A stretch of DNA of 64,000 nucleotides from Tetradesmus obliquus (lineage: Eukaryota > Chlorophyta > Chlorophyceae > Sphaeropleales > Scenedesmaceae), in the NCBI GenBank assembly GCA_030272155.1, contig CP126201.1:4946501-5010500 (forward strand), in the 5' to 3' direction. Below, in pieces: positions 24,543-36,134 of the stretch. The notes under the pieces were generated by a model. It worked only from the letters and a program-made list of their open reading frames with translations. It was not told the DNA's origin and did not search any database. Positions within the stretch are counted from its first letter, which is position 1. Each line of letters starts with the position of its first letter. Position numbers and translations under genes: made by a program.

Positions 24543-27500
24543 CTGTCCGGGTCTGGCTGCACCGCCAGGAAGTGCAGCCCCCCCAGGCCCTGCTTGGCCT
24601 CCTCCCACCCTTCAGCCTCCGCGATGCTGTCGGGGGACGGCCGCCAGCCGCCGTAGCGCCAGCGCTGGTTGACCCCGGTCTCCAGGATGAGGCAGCTGCG
24701 CTCCACGTCAGCCTTCACCCCTGTTGCACGGCAGCAGTAAAAGCAGTTGGAGTTAACAGCAGTTGCAGCAGTTCAGTCCAGGATGAGGCAGCTGCGCTGC
24801 GCGTCTGCTTTCACGCATGGGGGTGGCCAGTGCATCACATTGTTTAATAGATGACAGAGGAGCAGCCAGAGAGTGGATTGAGCAGCCGGGGCGCAGGAAA
24901 ATCGGACACAGCAACAGCCTGCCAAACACTTCAGCAAGTGCTGCAGACAACGCCTCATTTTCTTTGTTTTTCGCATGCCTCGCACCCCATCTCTGCCACC
25001 CCCTCACCAGAGATCTCCAGCCCGTTGGTCCAGGCCGCCAGCGGCAGCGCGCGCCTGCTGAACACCGCCACACCCGGCACCAGGATGTCACCCGGCAGGT
25101 CGCCCAGCCCCGCAGCAGCCAGGTTGAAGCTGGAGCCAAACATGTCACCCTTTGATGAGGGGGCAGGCGACAGAGAGACAGAGAGACAAAGATGCACCGG
25201 TTCAGCGCAAGAACCATGCAGTTGAAAAGCCAGCAAGCACAGCACCTGCATCGCTGCTGCACACTCCTCCAAGCGCCAGCGCGAGTGCTCTACAAGACTG
25301 CTGCCAGCCACTTCCAGCTGCAATTGCACACAGCCTGCAGCAGCCAGCAAGCCACGCATCTGCAGCCAAACCTGTCCCCTGCCCTCACCTCCGCCACTGG
25401 CGCCATCATCTCCCGCAGGTTGCTCAGCGGCAGCTGCACGAACGCCCACTTCTCGCCACGCAGCGCATCAGGCAGCGGCTGCAGGCAATGAAGCGTCACA
25501 TACACACTGATGTTATAGCGAGCAGCGGGTAGCATGGCAGCAGGTGCTCAGCACGCACGTCAGCAAGACGACGCCAGCTGCGCAGCTGGCAGCGGGACTC
25601 AGGTGCATCCAGTACAACAGGTGCTCGCTGCTAGCCAGCTGTGTGCTGCCCTGCAGGTCCCATGCTACTCGCAGCCAGCCGCCGCCCCCAGCTGCATGCG
25701 CAAGACTGCCCCCCGCCTGACTTGACAGGCTATCATGCTGCTGCTGCTGCTGCACAGCCGCACCTCTGGCGATCCCAGGTCGATGTTGAACATGCTGGTG
25801 GCTTTGTCGCTGTAGCGGGGATCAGCCTTGTACACGCTCTCCAGGCGGTCCTCAAGCAGGGCTGAGGGGAGGCAGCAGCGGAGGAAGGGGCAAGCAGCAA
25901 GGGAGAGACACAGCAACACACAGCAGAGGCGTTTGGTGAAAGGCCACAAAGAGCTATACCTAGACAAGGCGATAAGCCAAACCACGCCGAGCAGTGCATG
26001 TTAAGACATGCAGCGCACTGCAGCGCACAAGACCGAGTACAGTCTGTGCAGCCCTGCAAGTATGTCCTGCAAGATGCTGACAGCCGCCACTCAATCGTGC
26101 TGCTGAAGCAGCGCCTGCAGAGCGTTATGTGCATGCACAAAGTAGCTCACGTAAGCGATCTACAACGCACCAATACGCACAACTGCCAGCCCACTCACTC
26201 ATGATGCTGAAGCAGCGCCTGCTGGGCAGCGGCTTGATGCCCAGCTCGCTCAGCGCGCGGCTGATGATGGTGGTCATCTGGCCGCGGAAGAAGCGCACCT
26301 TGGTGGGCAGCACCGCGCCCTCCTGGCTGAACACGGCCTCCAGCGCCTTGCGCAGCTGCAGGGGTGAGTGTGTGAGTGTGTGCACAGTGTTTTTGGCGCG
26401 AAAGGATACGGCGAGGAAAAACAAGAGATGGCAGCAACCAAGTGTGGTTTGTTAAGGTGTGCAGTATGTGAGGGGTGTAGAAGTGACCATGCCGTGAGAA
26501 AACAACACTGCCAATTACGACATATCATACATTGCACACCTGCCACCAAGGGTACTGCAGGAGTCCTTTGTAATAGCGGGCGGTTTATTTGAGACTGAGA
26601 CACCCAGTTAATCTGAGGAGGGGTACAACCGCTTATCAGGGGTCAAGCTCTTGCCTACACGCTGATCAAAGTCGCTTGCCGCTCACCCGCCCCCCCCCCC
26701 CTCCCTCCCCTGGTAGGCTTTCCCCTCCTGTTCAATGTGCTGACTGGCAGTGACAACTTTGCTTCCCGCTTACCCCCCCTGGAGCACATGAAATTCGAGC
26801 TCGCTTGTCGCTAACCCCCCCCCCCCCCTCCTCCCCTTCATATTAACTCGGCGTCTCAGTCTCAAATCAACCGCCCCCATACAGCAGGTAACGCACGAGC
26901 ACAGGTGACCAACACAGAACTGCAGGAAGAAAACCGTAGCTCAAAAACAGCCACGCAACCTGCTGGGCATGCAGTCAGCTGTCACCCATGCATGGCAACA
27001 GCATGCTACCTGCGGTGTCCAATCGCTCCGCCCTGCATGCCAAGCCGTTGGTAGTTTGCAGCAAAGTTTGACGATTGCTGCACAACCATTGTGTTGATAC
27101 ATGCCAAAACTCCGTGTATCATACGATTATGACAACAAACCAGCGCATGTGCGCAACATGGCCAGGCATGCTGCATGGTGCCCACGTACACACCAGGCAA
27201 CCACTACTACACACACTACAGCTGCTCTTTACGCATGTACAGCAAGCTAGAGCTTTCAACAGCCCATACAAGAGCATACATGGCCATTTCAAACTCATAA
27301 TCGGGCGTGCATATGGCCATGCTTCCAACTGCTGTGTAAATGGGCTGCTGTGCTGCCCTACCCTCTCACACGCTGCGTGAAAGCACTACACCTGATCGAT
27401 CCCATGCATGGAACAAATTGTTTGATACTCGTCGCAAAGTGATTTGATAGCAAAATCAGCTGGCGCCTCACCTCAACGCTGTTGATTTTACTGTTCGGGA

Positions 27501-27810
27501 AATACTGCGAGTACTCGAAGGAGCGGTCTGAGCTGCAAACTAGCAGCTCCCAAACTTTCTTGCCCCTTTCGTCCAGCAGCGGGCGTGAGCAGAAGTCCAG
27601 CTCAAGCACATCTGAGGTGGGAACCGACGACTTGGCACTGCTGCTGGCTGCTGCTGCAGGCTCCTGCACTGCTGCTGCATCCGTAGCAAGAACTCTGAGC
27701 AGAGATCGTGTGCTGCTGCGTTGCCGCTGAAGGCGAGCTGCTGCTGGTGAAAGATGGGCTCCTCGTGCTGCTCCTAGGCTGGCACGCTGCATGCTGGCTT
27801 GCATCTGCAT
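24543..27810 (-). CDS. TAB2: TAB2/ATAB2-like plastid translation factor (3' end unresolved)
   Basis: Exons: 27472..27810 (ATG at 27810), 26199..26355, 25764..25861, 25389..25478, 25008..25149, 24543..24720; about 334 residues so far. The first 50-60 residues are Arg/Ser/Ala-rich with almost no acidic residues, as in a chloroplast transit peptide. Family motifs in order: [102 protein letters not shown]2 of Chlamydomonas and ATAB2 of Arabidopsis bind RNA and are needed for psaB (photosystem I) translation; the same role in the stroma is inferred. The last exon found ends in phase 2 (donor GTGTGT at 24542). The GFWLL-type C-terminus of plant homologues was not found downstream, so the end is open. 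Confidence 0.9.
24777..24814 (-). other. Intronic copy of the start of TAB2 exon 6
   Basis: Resembles 24679-24720 (CAGGATGAGGCAGCTGCGCT and following), encoding the same phrase RSCLIL. It sits in the intron immediately upstream of the real exon. The copy carries several substitutions. Confidence 0.65.
26576..26878. mobile_element. MITE-like element with about 35-45 bp terminal inverted repeats
   Basis: Left end GCGGGCGGTTTATTTGAGAC, then TGAGAC.CC.AGTTAAT, continuing to about 26620. The right end (about 26834-26878) is its inverted copy: ATTAACTCGGCGTCTCAGTC then TCAAATCAACCGCCC. The element is about 303 bp, with no coding capacity, and has two C-runs and a partial internal repeat (CGCTTGCCGCTCACCC / CGCTTGTCGCTAACCC). 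ATA flanks both ends (26573-26575 and 26879-26881) and may be a 3-bp target-site duplication. It lies in intron 1 of the TAB2 homologue. Confidence 0.8.
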
Positions 27811-28370
27811 AATGAGTTGATATATGTCTTGTGAATCAATCTAATGTGGTGTGGTGAAGTTTTCACACTTGAATCGAGCACGGCAAAATGTTGTTCACGC
27901 TTTCACGGGTGATTAACAGCCGCAAATTATCGGAAGGAGTTCTTTACGAACACAACTATTTAGCGCTTGCCATCGTGTCCAATGGCTGCTTGCCAAGGCT
28001 AACACATGGCAGATGCCGGTCCACCTGCCATTCAACACCAGCCCAAGGTCAGCGTTGGCTTCAAGCTGACTATGCCATCCCAAGTGGCGCAAGCCAGGCT
28101 AGAAGTGATGCGCGAATTCATTTTGCTGGATGTATGGCTGTGCTGTGTCTGCGACTTCCATGCCGAGGCTGTGCTGGTGCACACGTGTTGCTCACAAACA
28201 GCAATCCATTCAAAAGTGACTCACACAGCGGCTGTGCAGTACTGCACAGCGCTTGCATTGCGGGCCAGCTTTCTAGGCAGCATATAATCTACCATAATTC
28301 TGATCGCGTGGCATAGAGCAGGACAGTGTGTGTCAAACCAGTGGTACCCAGGTAATCACGCACTTTCGCA
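27811..28370. other. Intergenic region upstream of TAB2, with a doubtful small ORF
   Basis: Lies between the TAB2 start codon and the stop of the OTU-SET gene (both minus). It must contain the TAB2 promoter. A plus-strand frame from the ATG at 28006 to 28287 (93 codons, MADAGPPAIQHQPKVSVGFK) has protein-like composition in its first half only; I recognise nothing in it and see no splice support. Confidence 0.4.
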
Positions 28371-31300
28371 TCATGCCTGCTGCTGCAGCCACCGCTCAAT
28401 CATCTGCAGCACAAGCTGCATCTCCCCCTCACTAGGCTGCCCTGCTGCTGCTGGCCTGAGCTTGGCCAGGCACGCCTGCACATACTCCCTCAGCCGTGAA
28501 AAGAAGCGGAGCCTGTCCTGCGCAGCCTGCTGCTTCCTGGCCTGAACGCTGTCTGTGATTAGGATGCTGGCGTGGTTGGCATACTGCAGCAGACAGCAGC
28601 AGATAGCAATACACATGTCGAAGCTATCACCTGCAAGATAGTTGAACCCATTGAGCACTGCCTAGGCGTCACCAGCGGCGGCCTTTTTTGTATGGTTGCA
28701 TGCAATGAAGCCGCTGCAAGCTGCATGATCTCACAGCGTACTAGGCTGCTGCTAACAATCACCTGCACAGGCTGTGATTCACTTGGATAGGGCAGTTTCA
28801 TTGGCTTACCTGCAGCGTTAGCGGCGAAGTCGCCAGTGTTATCAGCAGGTCCTGAAGTTCATCACTCAGGACACTGTCAGCCGTCTTCTCTGCATCCTTG
28901 CTGGCAGCGCGCTTGCGTAAGTGCAGCAGCGGCGATGTGATGGATGGCTCAGCCATAGGCTCTTTGTTGTCGGGAGGCGCAGGCGCAGGAATGCCGTCAT
29001 CCAGCTTGCTGCCAGCACCGTCGCGTGGCAGCCTGTGGTTGCCTTTGCTCTGCGCTGCACTCCATTTGTTCTTCACCAACTGCTGCAGCCGCAGTATGAC
29101 TGATGGCAGCCGTGCGCGCGCCTTCTGCATCTCGTGTAGCATCTGCACATCAGGGCGCTGCAAGCAACAGCAGACACAAAGGGCAGAGCATGTGCCTTGC
29201 ATGGTGGTTGTGGGCGATTGTAACAGACTACAACGCTACAAGCATGCATGGAGCACCTGCTGTGCCCAGTAGATGAGAGTGCTGCTGCTGCTGCTGCTGG
29301 CCAGTGCTGTGCTCTGCTCAATCGCTTCAGTTGGCATCACCAGCTGCTGTTGTGCTCCTGTCACAGTGTTACACGCGAACAGGAGGATGCACGGCACAAG
29401 ATGCAGTGCTTGGAGCCCAAAGCAGCAGCAGTAGTAGCAGCAGCAAAAGTCGCAGCCGCCAGCCTGGTTTGAAGCCCATTCTGTGCAGAGGGTTGGCACA
29501 AGCCACAAGAAGCAACATTCGGCAACATCAGCAACATCAGCAACATCGGCCCTTATGCTCAGCTGCTCTACAGCTGCAGTTCAGTGCCGCTGCCGTGGCC
29601 ATGTGCCATACCTCAATCACTGGGTGGTTTGTGTCTTTGATCTTTGGAGGCGATGCAGAGTTGTTTAGTTCTTCAACCAGCAGCAGCACGGTGCCCAGCT
29701 GTGCCCTGACTGTGTCCCACAGCTGCCGCCTGTCTTGCGGCCCCTTGTAGTGCGCGCTGATCACCAGCTGCTGCACCTGCACAACCAGAGCCAAGGATGT
29801 GTCACGGCAAATAAACATCATGCGTGTTGTTCAATTTAGTACCTCCAGCTGAATTGCGCCTCGTTTGAGATTGCTGCAACACAACACATGGCACATTGTG
29901 GCAGTGGAAACATCACATGGCTTCAGCGCAAGAGGATGTAAGCTGCTATAAAGGGCCACAAACAACTGCAACCATGATGTTGGTGAGATGCTACATGCTG
30001 CACCCTGTGCCCCATCAGCTTACCGGCGTGAGGTAGGGCCCCTGCCACCACTCAGGCTGCGCCAGCTCTCCAATATCGTAGTCCAGCAGCAGCTCCTCTC
30101 CTCGCTTGATGTGCCGCGTTGACACCATGAACACATACACCACACCTGCAGGCAACGTCATGTGGGTGCACTGTCAACGAAAGGCAGGCTCTGCGCCGTA
30201 TCTGCTCCCAAGTCGCATATCATCACAAAGATCAACGCTGCTGCATGTTGGCAGATTGTTGTGGTGCAGCCTCTGCCGCGACACATACAACACTGCTGTA
30301 GCACTGCTTTCAGCTTGCCGTGGTAAACACAACGCAATCTAGCACGATGCAGCTGCTGCACGTGACAAATAGACAGGGGCACAGATTGCCTTCTGGCAAT
30401 CATATGTGCAACTGCTGCATTGATTTCACCTGTGTTGGCATCGCGCACTGACACCAGCTGCACATTGTCTGGTTTGAAGCCCCTGGGCCTCACACATAAT
30501 GTGCCCACCACCTCTTGCGAGGTGCATGACATGCTGCTTGTTGGGTAGGCTGCCCTGATTATGGAACTAGCACTGGGCTCCTCCACAGCTACCTCCAGTT
30601 GGCTGATTGCAAGAGCAGCAGCGGCAGCAGCAGCAGCAGCAGTCAAAGAGGCGCAGCAGCCAGGTAGGGTCTGCAGGCGCAGATCTTCTGGAGCAAAGCC
30701 GCTCACTGCAAGCGTTGAATGAGTGTTGAGTCAATTTCCCCAGCATCGTGTACTTCAGCCAAGCTGAAAACCAGGTGAGCCTGCATGCATCTCGTAGAGC
30801 GTGCCACGGCATGCACGCATAATAACAACTATGTACACCGCGGCTAGTCACTGCAAACACGAACAGCAGCCATGGCACAGTCCATGTGCGCTCCTTCGTT
30901 TGCCGTTGCAGAACAAGACTGTGACCATCTGCTGGCCTGATGTACACATGTCATCAAGCTGCTTTATGGAACTCACGCAGTGTCGTTGACATCTGCAAGG
31001 ATGTTACCAGCCTTAGTGCCGTCGATAATGATACAGTCCTCCTCGTGCCTCCAAACAACGGTGTAGTTAGCACTTGGCCTGCTGCTGCTGCTGGCTGTAG
31101 TGACCCTGCCAGTGTACAGGTCAATGAACGTCCCTACATGTGCAGCATGATGAAGCACAGCATGCACTGTCTTAACCAACAAGCTTCTGATCTCTGTAGC
31201 ACTGTTCGGCTTGCGGCAAACAGCCGCAATGCTGTGGCACTCCAACACTACCCAAGCTGTCCGCGCACCAAAATTGCATCCTTCAACACAAGCATACTGT

Positions 31301-33358
31301 GGCGGGCGAAGGTCGCCTTTACTGTGATTGCCATGTTGATTGCAGGCTGTGCGAAAGCTAATTGACCACCTGACTCTGCTGCCCCTGTTGCCACCCTCAC
31401 ATGCTGGGATGTCTTCTGTTGCCACCACAGTGCAGCCGGGCAGGCCAGTGAAGCTTGTCAGTTGGTGGTCGGATGGCCCTCCAGCCTCTGGCAGCTTCAA
31501 ATACCTCAACCTGCGGAATACACAGCAGGCACATCACCACAGCAGCACACTATGGGCCCCCCATGCACATCAGTGGTGAGAGCAATCGCATATTGGTGAG
31601 AGCAATCGCACTCGCTGGCAGCATGCATGCTGTAGCATCGCAAGGCTGGCTAGTGCTGAACTCCAGCTCAGCTGGCATCATGTTTTGTCATGCAAGCCGC
31701 TGGCACTCACTGCACACCAAAGCGTAATGCATCACCAACACTGCAATCCCGACTAGGGCCCACTGCAGCCAACATTCTGAGATGATACTTACTCAATAGG
31801 AGGCTGCCATTTCGCCTGCCGGCATGACAGCCGCGCCACCAGCTGCTGTTTGATGCCTGCCACCAGGCCGTTTGCGTCGGACAGGTACACTTGGTCGACA
31901 GATTCATCCTGCCCTGCCATGTCTGCAGCATTGTCACCACCATCAGCAAGCACGTGCCGTGCCCTCCTGGTGTCGCTCCTGAATGCCTCCACGCCTGCAG
32001 GGTGGCCCAGGCTGCCGCAGATGAGGTCCAGCAGCCGCTCAGGACCACCCAACAGCTTGCGCGCCACCCTGAACTGCGACTCATCAAAGCGCTCTGCACT
32101 ACCGAGCCTGCTGCCCTCCTGACATGCATAAGCCGCTGTCAGGTTGACATAGTCATCATCTGCTGGCCAACCTGCTGCCTGACGCGCTGCTGGCGGCTTG
32201 GAGGTGCGTGGCAGCTGCAGGCTAACACCACGCGATGAGACCGGGCTGCTGCTGCGCTGGCTTGCCATGAAGTCGTCGTCATCTGAGTTGTCACCATCGC
32301 TCCCTGGCGTGCTGTCGCTGCTTAGATCGACCACAGACACAGGTGCAGCCAGTGGCGCAGTCGGCCGAGGCCGCAGCTGCCGTGTCTTCAGCTGTGGGTC
32401 TCTGGCTAAAGGCTTCTGTGGGGTAATTGCAGGCTGCTTGTCTGCATCTTTCCGCTTCTTGTCACGCACAGCTGGTGAGGTGCGTTCTCTTGCCACAAAC
32501 TCTATCTTGCCCAAATCTGCTATCCATTGTGGGTTTTCATCAAATGCCACCTTGGTTGCCATGTAGTGATCAACTGTCAGCTTCTGCAGCGCAAACGATG
32601 TACAGCACAGGCAGTTGGAAAGGCTTGCTACACATGCAATGCATTGCACAATCAAGAATGAAGACGCCGCATACACTAGCTCAGCCAGAAGATGCTCTGC
32701 TCATGATGACGTTCTCGTTCTTGCCTGTCAACATCCAGCATCGCGACGGTTCCAGCACTGTCTTACTGCCTTGTTTACTGCCCCTAAAAACATCAGCAGC
32801 GTTCCTTCCATGCATGGTGCTAGTCAAGACCATGCATCTGCTGGCTGTTCTGGTTCACCAGGAACACACCTCTGACAGATCCAGTGAAGGTGCCACTGCT
32901 TGCTCCTTGAGCGCAGCCTCAAACTTCTCCCTGATGCGCTGCTCCGTGAACTCGCTCGGGAACAGCTTGCTGTGCACGTGCACAGCAACCCAGAACAGCC
33001 ACCAGTGCGTGTACAGCAGCGGCTGGTCACGCGCTGCTCTTGAGCCACGGACCTTGCTGTCACGTTTGTTGCTGCGGGTGATGCGCTGCACACAAGTAGA
33101 GTTGATCCTCCACTCTGGGATGCCTGGCTGTCTTTTCTCATTGTATGTTGCGTAGACACCATTGATGCTGAAGTGCTTCTTCAGAGCTGCTGTCAAGGGA
33201 TCTTGGTTGTCCTTTATCACTGCCGGGGGCCACAGGTTCACACTGCAGCAAGCAGCACAGGCAGCAGGCTGTGAAGGAGCTGCCCAATTGACTTTCACAA
33301 TGGCTCAACCTGACTCAGCAGGTGGGACCGCAGGAAGCCTGGAAAATAAAGAGCGCAG

Positions 33359-33389
<31 letters not shown>

Positions 33390-35459
33390 CAGTACAATTG
33401 ATCAGTGACCTCAGGTTCTTTGCCAGCAAGCAGCACCCCAGGCTGCTTCATGTGTCAACAGCCGCCACAATATCTGTGCAGGGCATGCGCTGCACATCTG
33501 CCACAATATCTGTGCAGGGCATGCGCTGCACATCTGCCACAAAATCTGTGCAGGGCATGCGCTGCACATCTGCCACTTACTCATCATTGGGGTCGACGCA
33601 CTTCACGCTAGCTCGTAGGCCATCTGCCGGGTCATGTGGCCGCAGCAACTGCCAGTGCTCTGACTTGAGCACCAGATGCAGTGGAGCTGGCTGCTTCCCA
33701 GCTGGTGGTGGCACCAGACTGAACTCCAAGGGCGCACCCTGCATCGTGCCGCTGTCATCGGCCTGCAGGGATCATATACATATGTGTGTGTCATAGGCAC
33801 ATTGTTTGTGCATGTCGTGCCACCAGCACAACGCTGTGCAGCTGGGATTTTGAGGCAGGCAGCTGCATGCAACTACATGCGTTTTGCAACTGTTGACTTC
33901 AGTTGCTCCGCGGTGAATGATGGGTTGAAATACAAATGTTGCGCTGGCAGTGCCTGGCTTGTGGGAGGCCAGCACCGTTGTCACTACACCATGTCGTGCT
34001 GCAGTGTACATTGCTGTAGCTGGCAGGTGAAGGGCTGCGACACTTCCAGCCGCATAGCTGCGTCCTCCATCCAGTGACAGCTGTCAGACGCCCAGTGAAC
34101 CTAGTACTCTTGTTGCGTTATGTGACCAGCACACATAACACCAGCGGAGGCACAAACAGCTAGCACTCACCCGTACAACTGTTATGGGCCTGGTGAGAAC
34201 CCCGGTAGCAGCAATCACACTTAAGCTCTCGTTCCATTCGCCAGTCTGCAGGATGCTGGCCAAGAACATGTCCCACACTGCAGCGCCCACAGCCTCGCTG
34301 GGGCAGCCAGGAAGCTCGCCCAGCATCTGCTGCACCATTGCCCTGCGTGTGCCCTGCGCCCTGGCAGCAGCCTCTGGCCGGATGGCTGGTACAGCTTGAG
34401 CAGGAGGCAGCAGGTAGTACAGTCGGGTTAGCTCTTGTTTGCGCTGCTGGTCCTCCACAGTGTCCAGGAATAGCTCAAAGTAGGTGACACCCTGCAAGTC
34501 ACCCTGCAAGTCACCCTGATGCAGGTCCAGGTCCTCGCGCAGGGCGTAGTCTGCCAACAGGATCATGGCATCCTCGCTGTTGAGCAGCCCCTGGAAGAAG
34601 TGGGTGCCGCCCTCGTGAAGCAGCACACTCAAGAGGTTCAAGCCGTTTCCTGTGATGTAGTTGTTTGGGCCGTGGTCTTTGAGCCATTCATAGATGCCAG
34701 CCCGAACCTGCAGCACAAAGCCAGATCAGCAGCAGTCAGCCTTGCCACAAGATGTATCAAAGTGAGAGTGAGATGTTGGCTGATGGCACCTTCCACCCTC
34801 TTGAGATGGTTGCGCTGCAGCTGTGGCACACTGGTGTCCAAGCATGAGGTGCTTCCCACTGTGGTGCCATCATGTCTGACTGAACAATGCGCAGGCAGAG
34901 GCTTCAGTCATGCCACCAACACATCCACTGCTGTGAGCGTCGTGCTTCCATGATGGTCGTTTGACACCTGTCAAATTTACCTACCCAGTGCCTATTCCAA
35001 AGGCTTGGTTCACACACATACGTCACTGGTGTCAACCACCAATTACAGAGCTGCAGTTGCCACGTCTGGCACAGCACGCATGTAAAACGAAACTTTAGAA
35101 GACAGCCTGGACAGGCCAAATCAAATCTAGCTGGTATATCAGGCAGCAATTCTGTTGATTTCAATTCCTAGCACCTCACAAGGCACAGGGACAGGGTTCA
35201 TCAAGATAGAGTGGGATCGTCCCGCTGCACCAGCGCACCTCCATGCACTCACCAGTCTCTGCAGGTTGTCCCGTGTGCGTGCATCTGCTGCACACCAGTC
35301 TTCACAGGACCAGGAAGCAGCACAGCAGTTGTAGAAGCAGTTTCCACCCCCTCCACACTCGAAGGGGGGCAGCTGCAGCCCGTGATGTGCACAGAACTGC
35401 TGCAGAGTGGCGAACTGCTGCTGCGTCTGCGCTCCAGGTTGTCCTGGTACGTCATCCAT
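28371..35459 (-). CDS. OTU cysteine-protease and SET methyltransferase fusion protein
   Basis: Twelve exons, every junction in phase: 35253..35459, 34171..34707, 33581..33762, 32870..33242, 31793..32583, 31401..31510, 30977..31133, 30430..30488, 30024..30145, 29612..29776, 28810..29157, 28371..28583; 1087 residues. N-terminal OTU-like domain: FECGGGGNCFYNC (likely nucleophile C41; the usual Asp is Gly), SVIAATGVLTRPITVV, and LHLVLKSEHWQLL with likely catalytic H284. The middle (about 310-700) has nuclear-type basic (DKKRKDADK) and acidic (SDGDNSDDDD) stretches. The SET domain (about 700-846) has GLPGCTVVATEDIPA, TFIDLYTG, IIIDGTKAGNILADVNDTA, FKPDNVQLVSV and HIKRGEELLLDYD; an ND...PDNV version replaces the classic NHSC motif. 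The C-terminus is helical and charged. The role (deubiquitination plus lysine methylation, perhaps on chromatin) is inferred. Residues 310-700 match nothing I know. Confidence 0.85.
33465..33572 (+). repeat. 36-bp tandem repeat, three copies
   Basis: Units start at 33465, 33501 and 33537; the shared core is TCTGTGCAGGGCATGCGCTG. A fourth partial unit at 33573 runs into the donor of the OTU exon ending at 33581 (minus strand), so the array abuts a 5' splice site. Confidence 0.9.
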
Positions 35460-36134
35460 TAAGCAGAAGAAATCAAGTGTCCAGACAAAGTATAAGCTCC
35501 TGCAACCTCTTGTATGACAACGGTCAAGTTGCCTACGACCCTCTTTATTGCACGTTCAACGCCATGTTGTCCACCCGGCGTGTTGTACAGGTGTAAAAAG
35601 TCACTAGATTATACATTCCAATGATTACTGCTGTCGAGCCACCATGACTAGTGCGGCCATGCCATGCCAGAAACCTGTGCTGAGCACCAAGAGGCTCGAG
35701 AACTGCCTGGCACTGCAGTATTCAGGCACAGAAACATAGTTACGTGTAGAAGTTACAACGCAGCTGCTGCAAGCGTGGTACATTTGACGGGCGTGGCCAT
35801 TGCTCTCCCTAGTCTGCCAGCTGACACTCTGGCTGTAGCTGAATAGCTACAGCAAAACAAACTGGGGATGAGCGCTACTGCTCATATTTGCAAGCTCTGC
35901 ACCAAACGCAAGTGACAGGAGGAGTTCAAGTGATTCTATGGGGTGCAGATCTGATCGTACAAGGTGCACGCTGCGATGCTGTACCACATGAGGCCCTTGG
36001 CACAGCACCTGCGCAGGTGCATATCTGGTGATAGGCATGCCAAGGGTGCTTGCAAGAGATGCCGCATCAATAATGGTGATGCCCTACAGACCACTGCCAA
36101 CTGGAGACAGTGCCAGTGATCGGTGAAACTATGC
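35460..36134. promoter_or_regulatory. Upstream region of OTU-SET gene / 3' region of TPR gene
   Basis: 675 bp between two minus-strand genes. It should carry the OTU-SET promoter and the TPR gene 3' UTR. I see no TATA box or other motif that I can defend. Confidence 0.45.

Noticed and set aside
28006..28287. 93-codon frame as a gene
   Set aside because: Only the first half looks protein-like and no homologue is recognised; kept as a remark in the intergenic entry.
29850..29881. Possible 31-nt exon of the OTU-SET gene
   Set aside because: Would shift the frame; joining 30024 directly to 29776 keeps phase 0 and an open protein.
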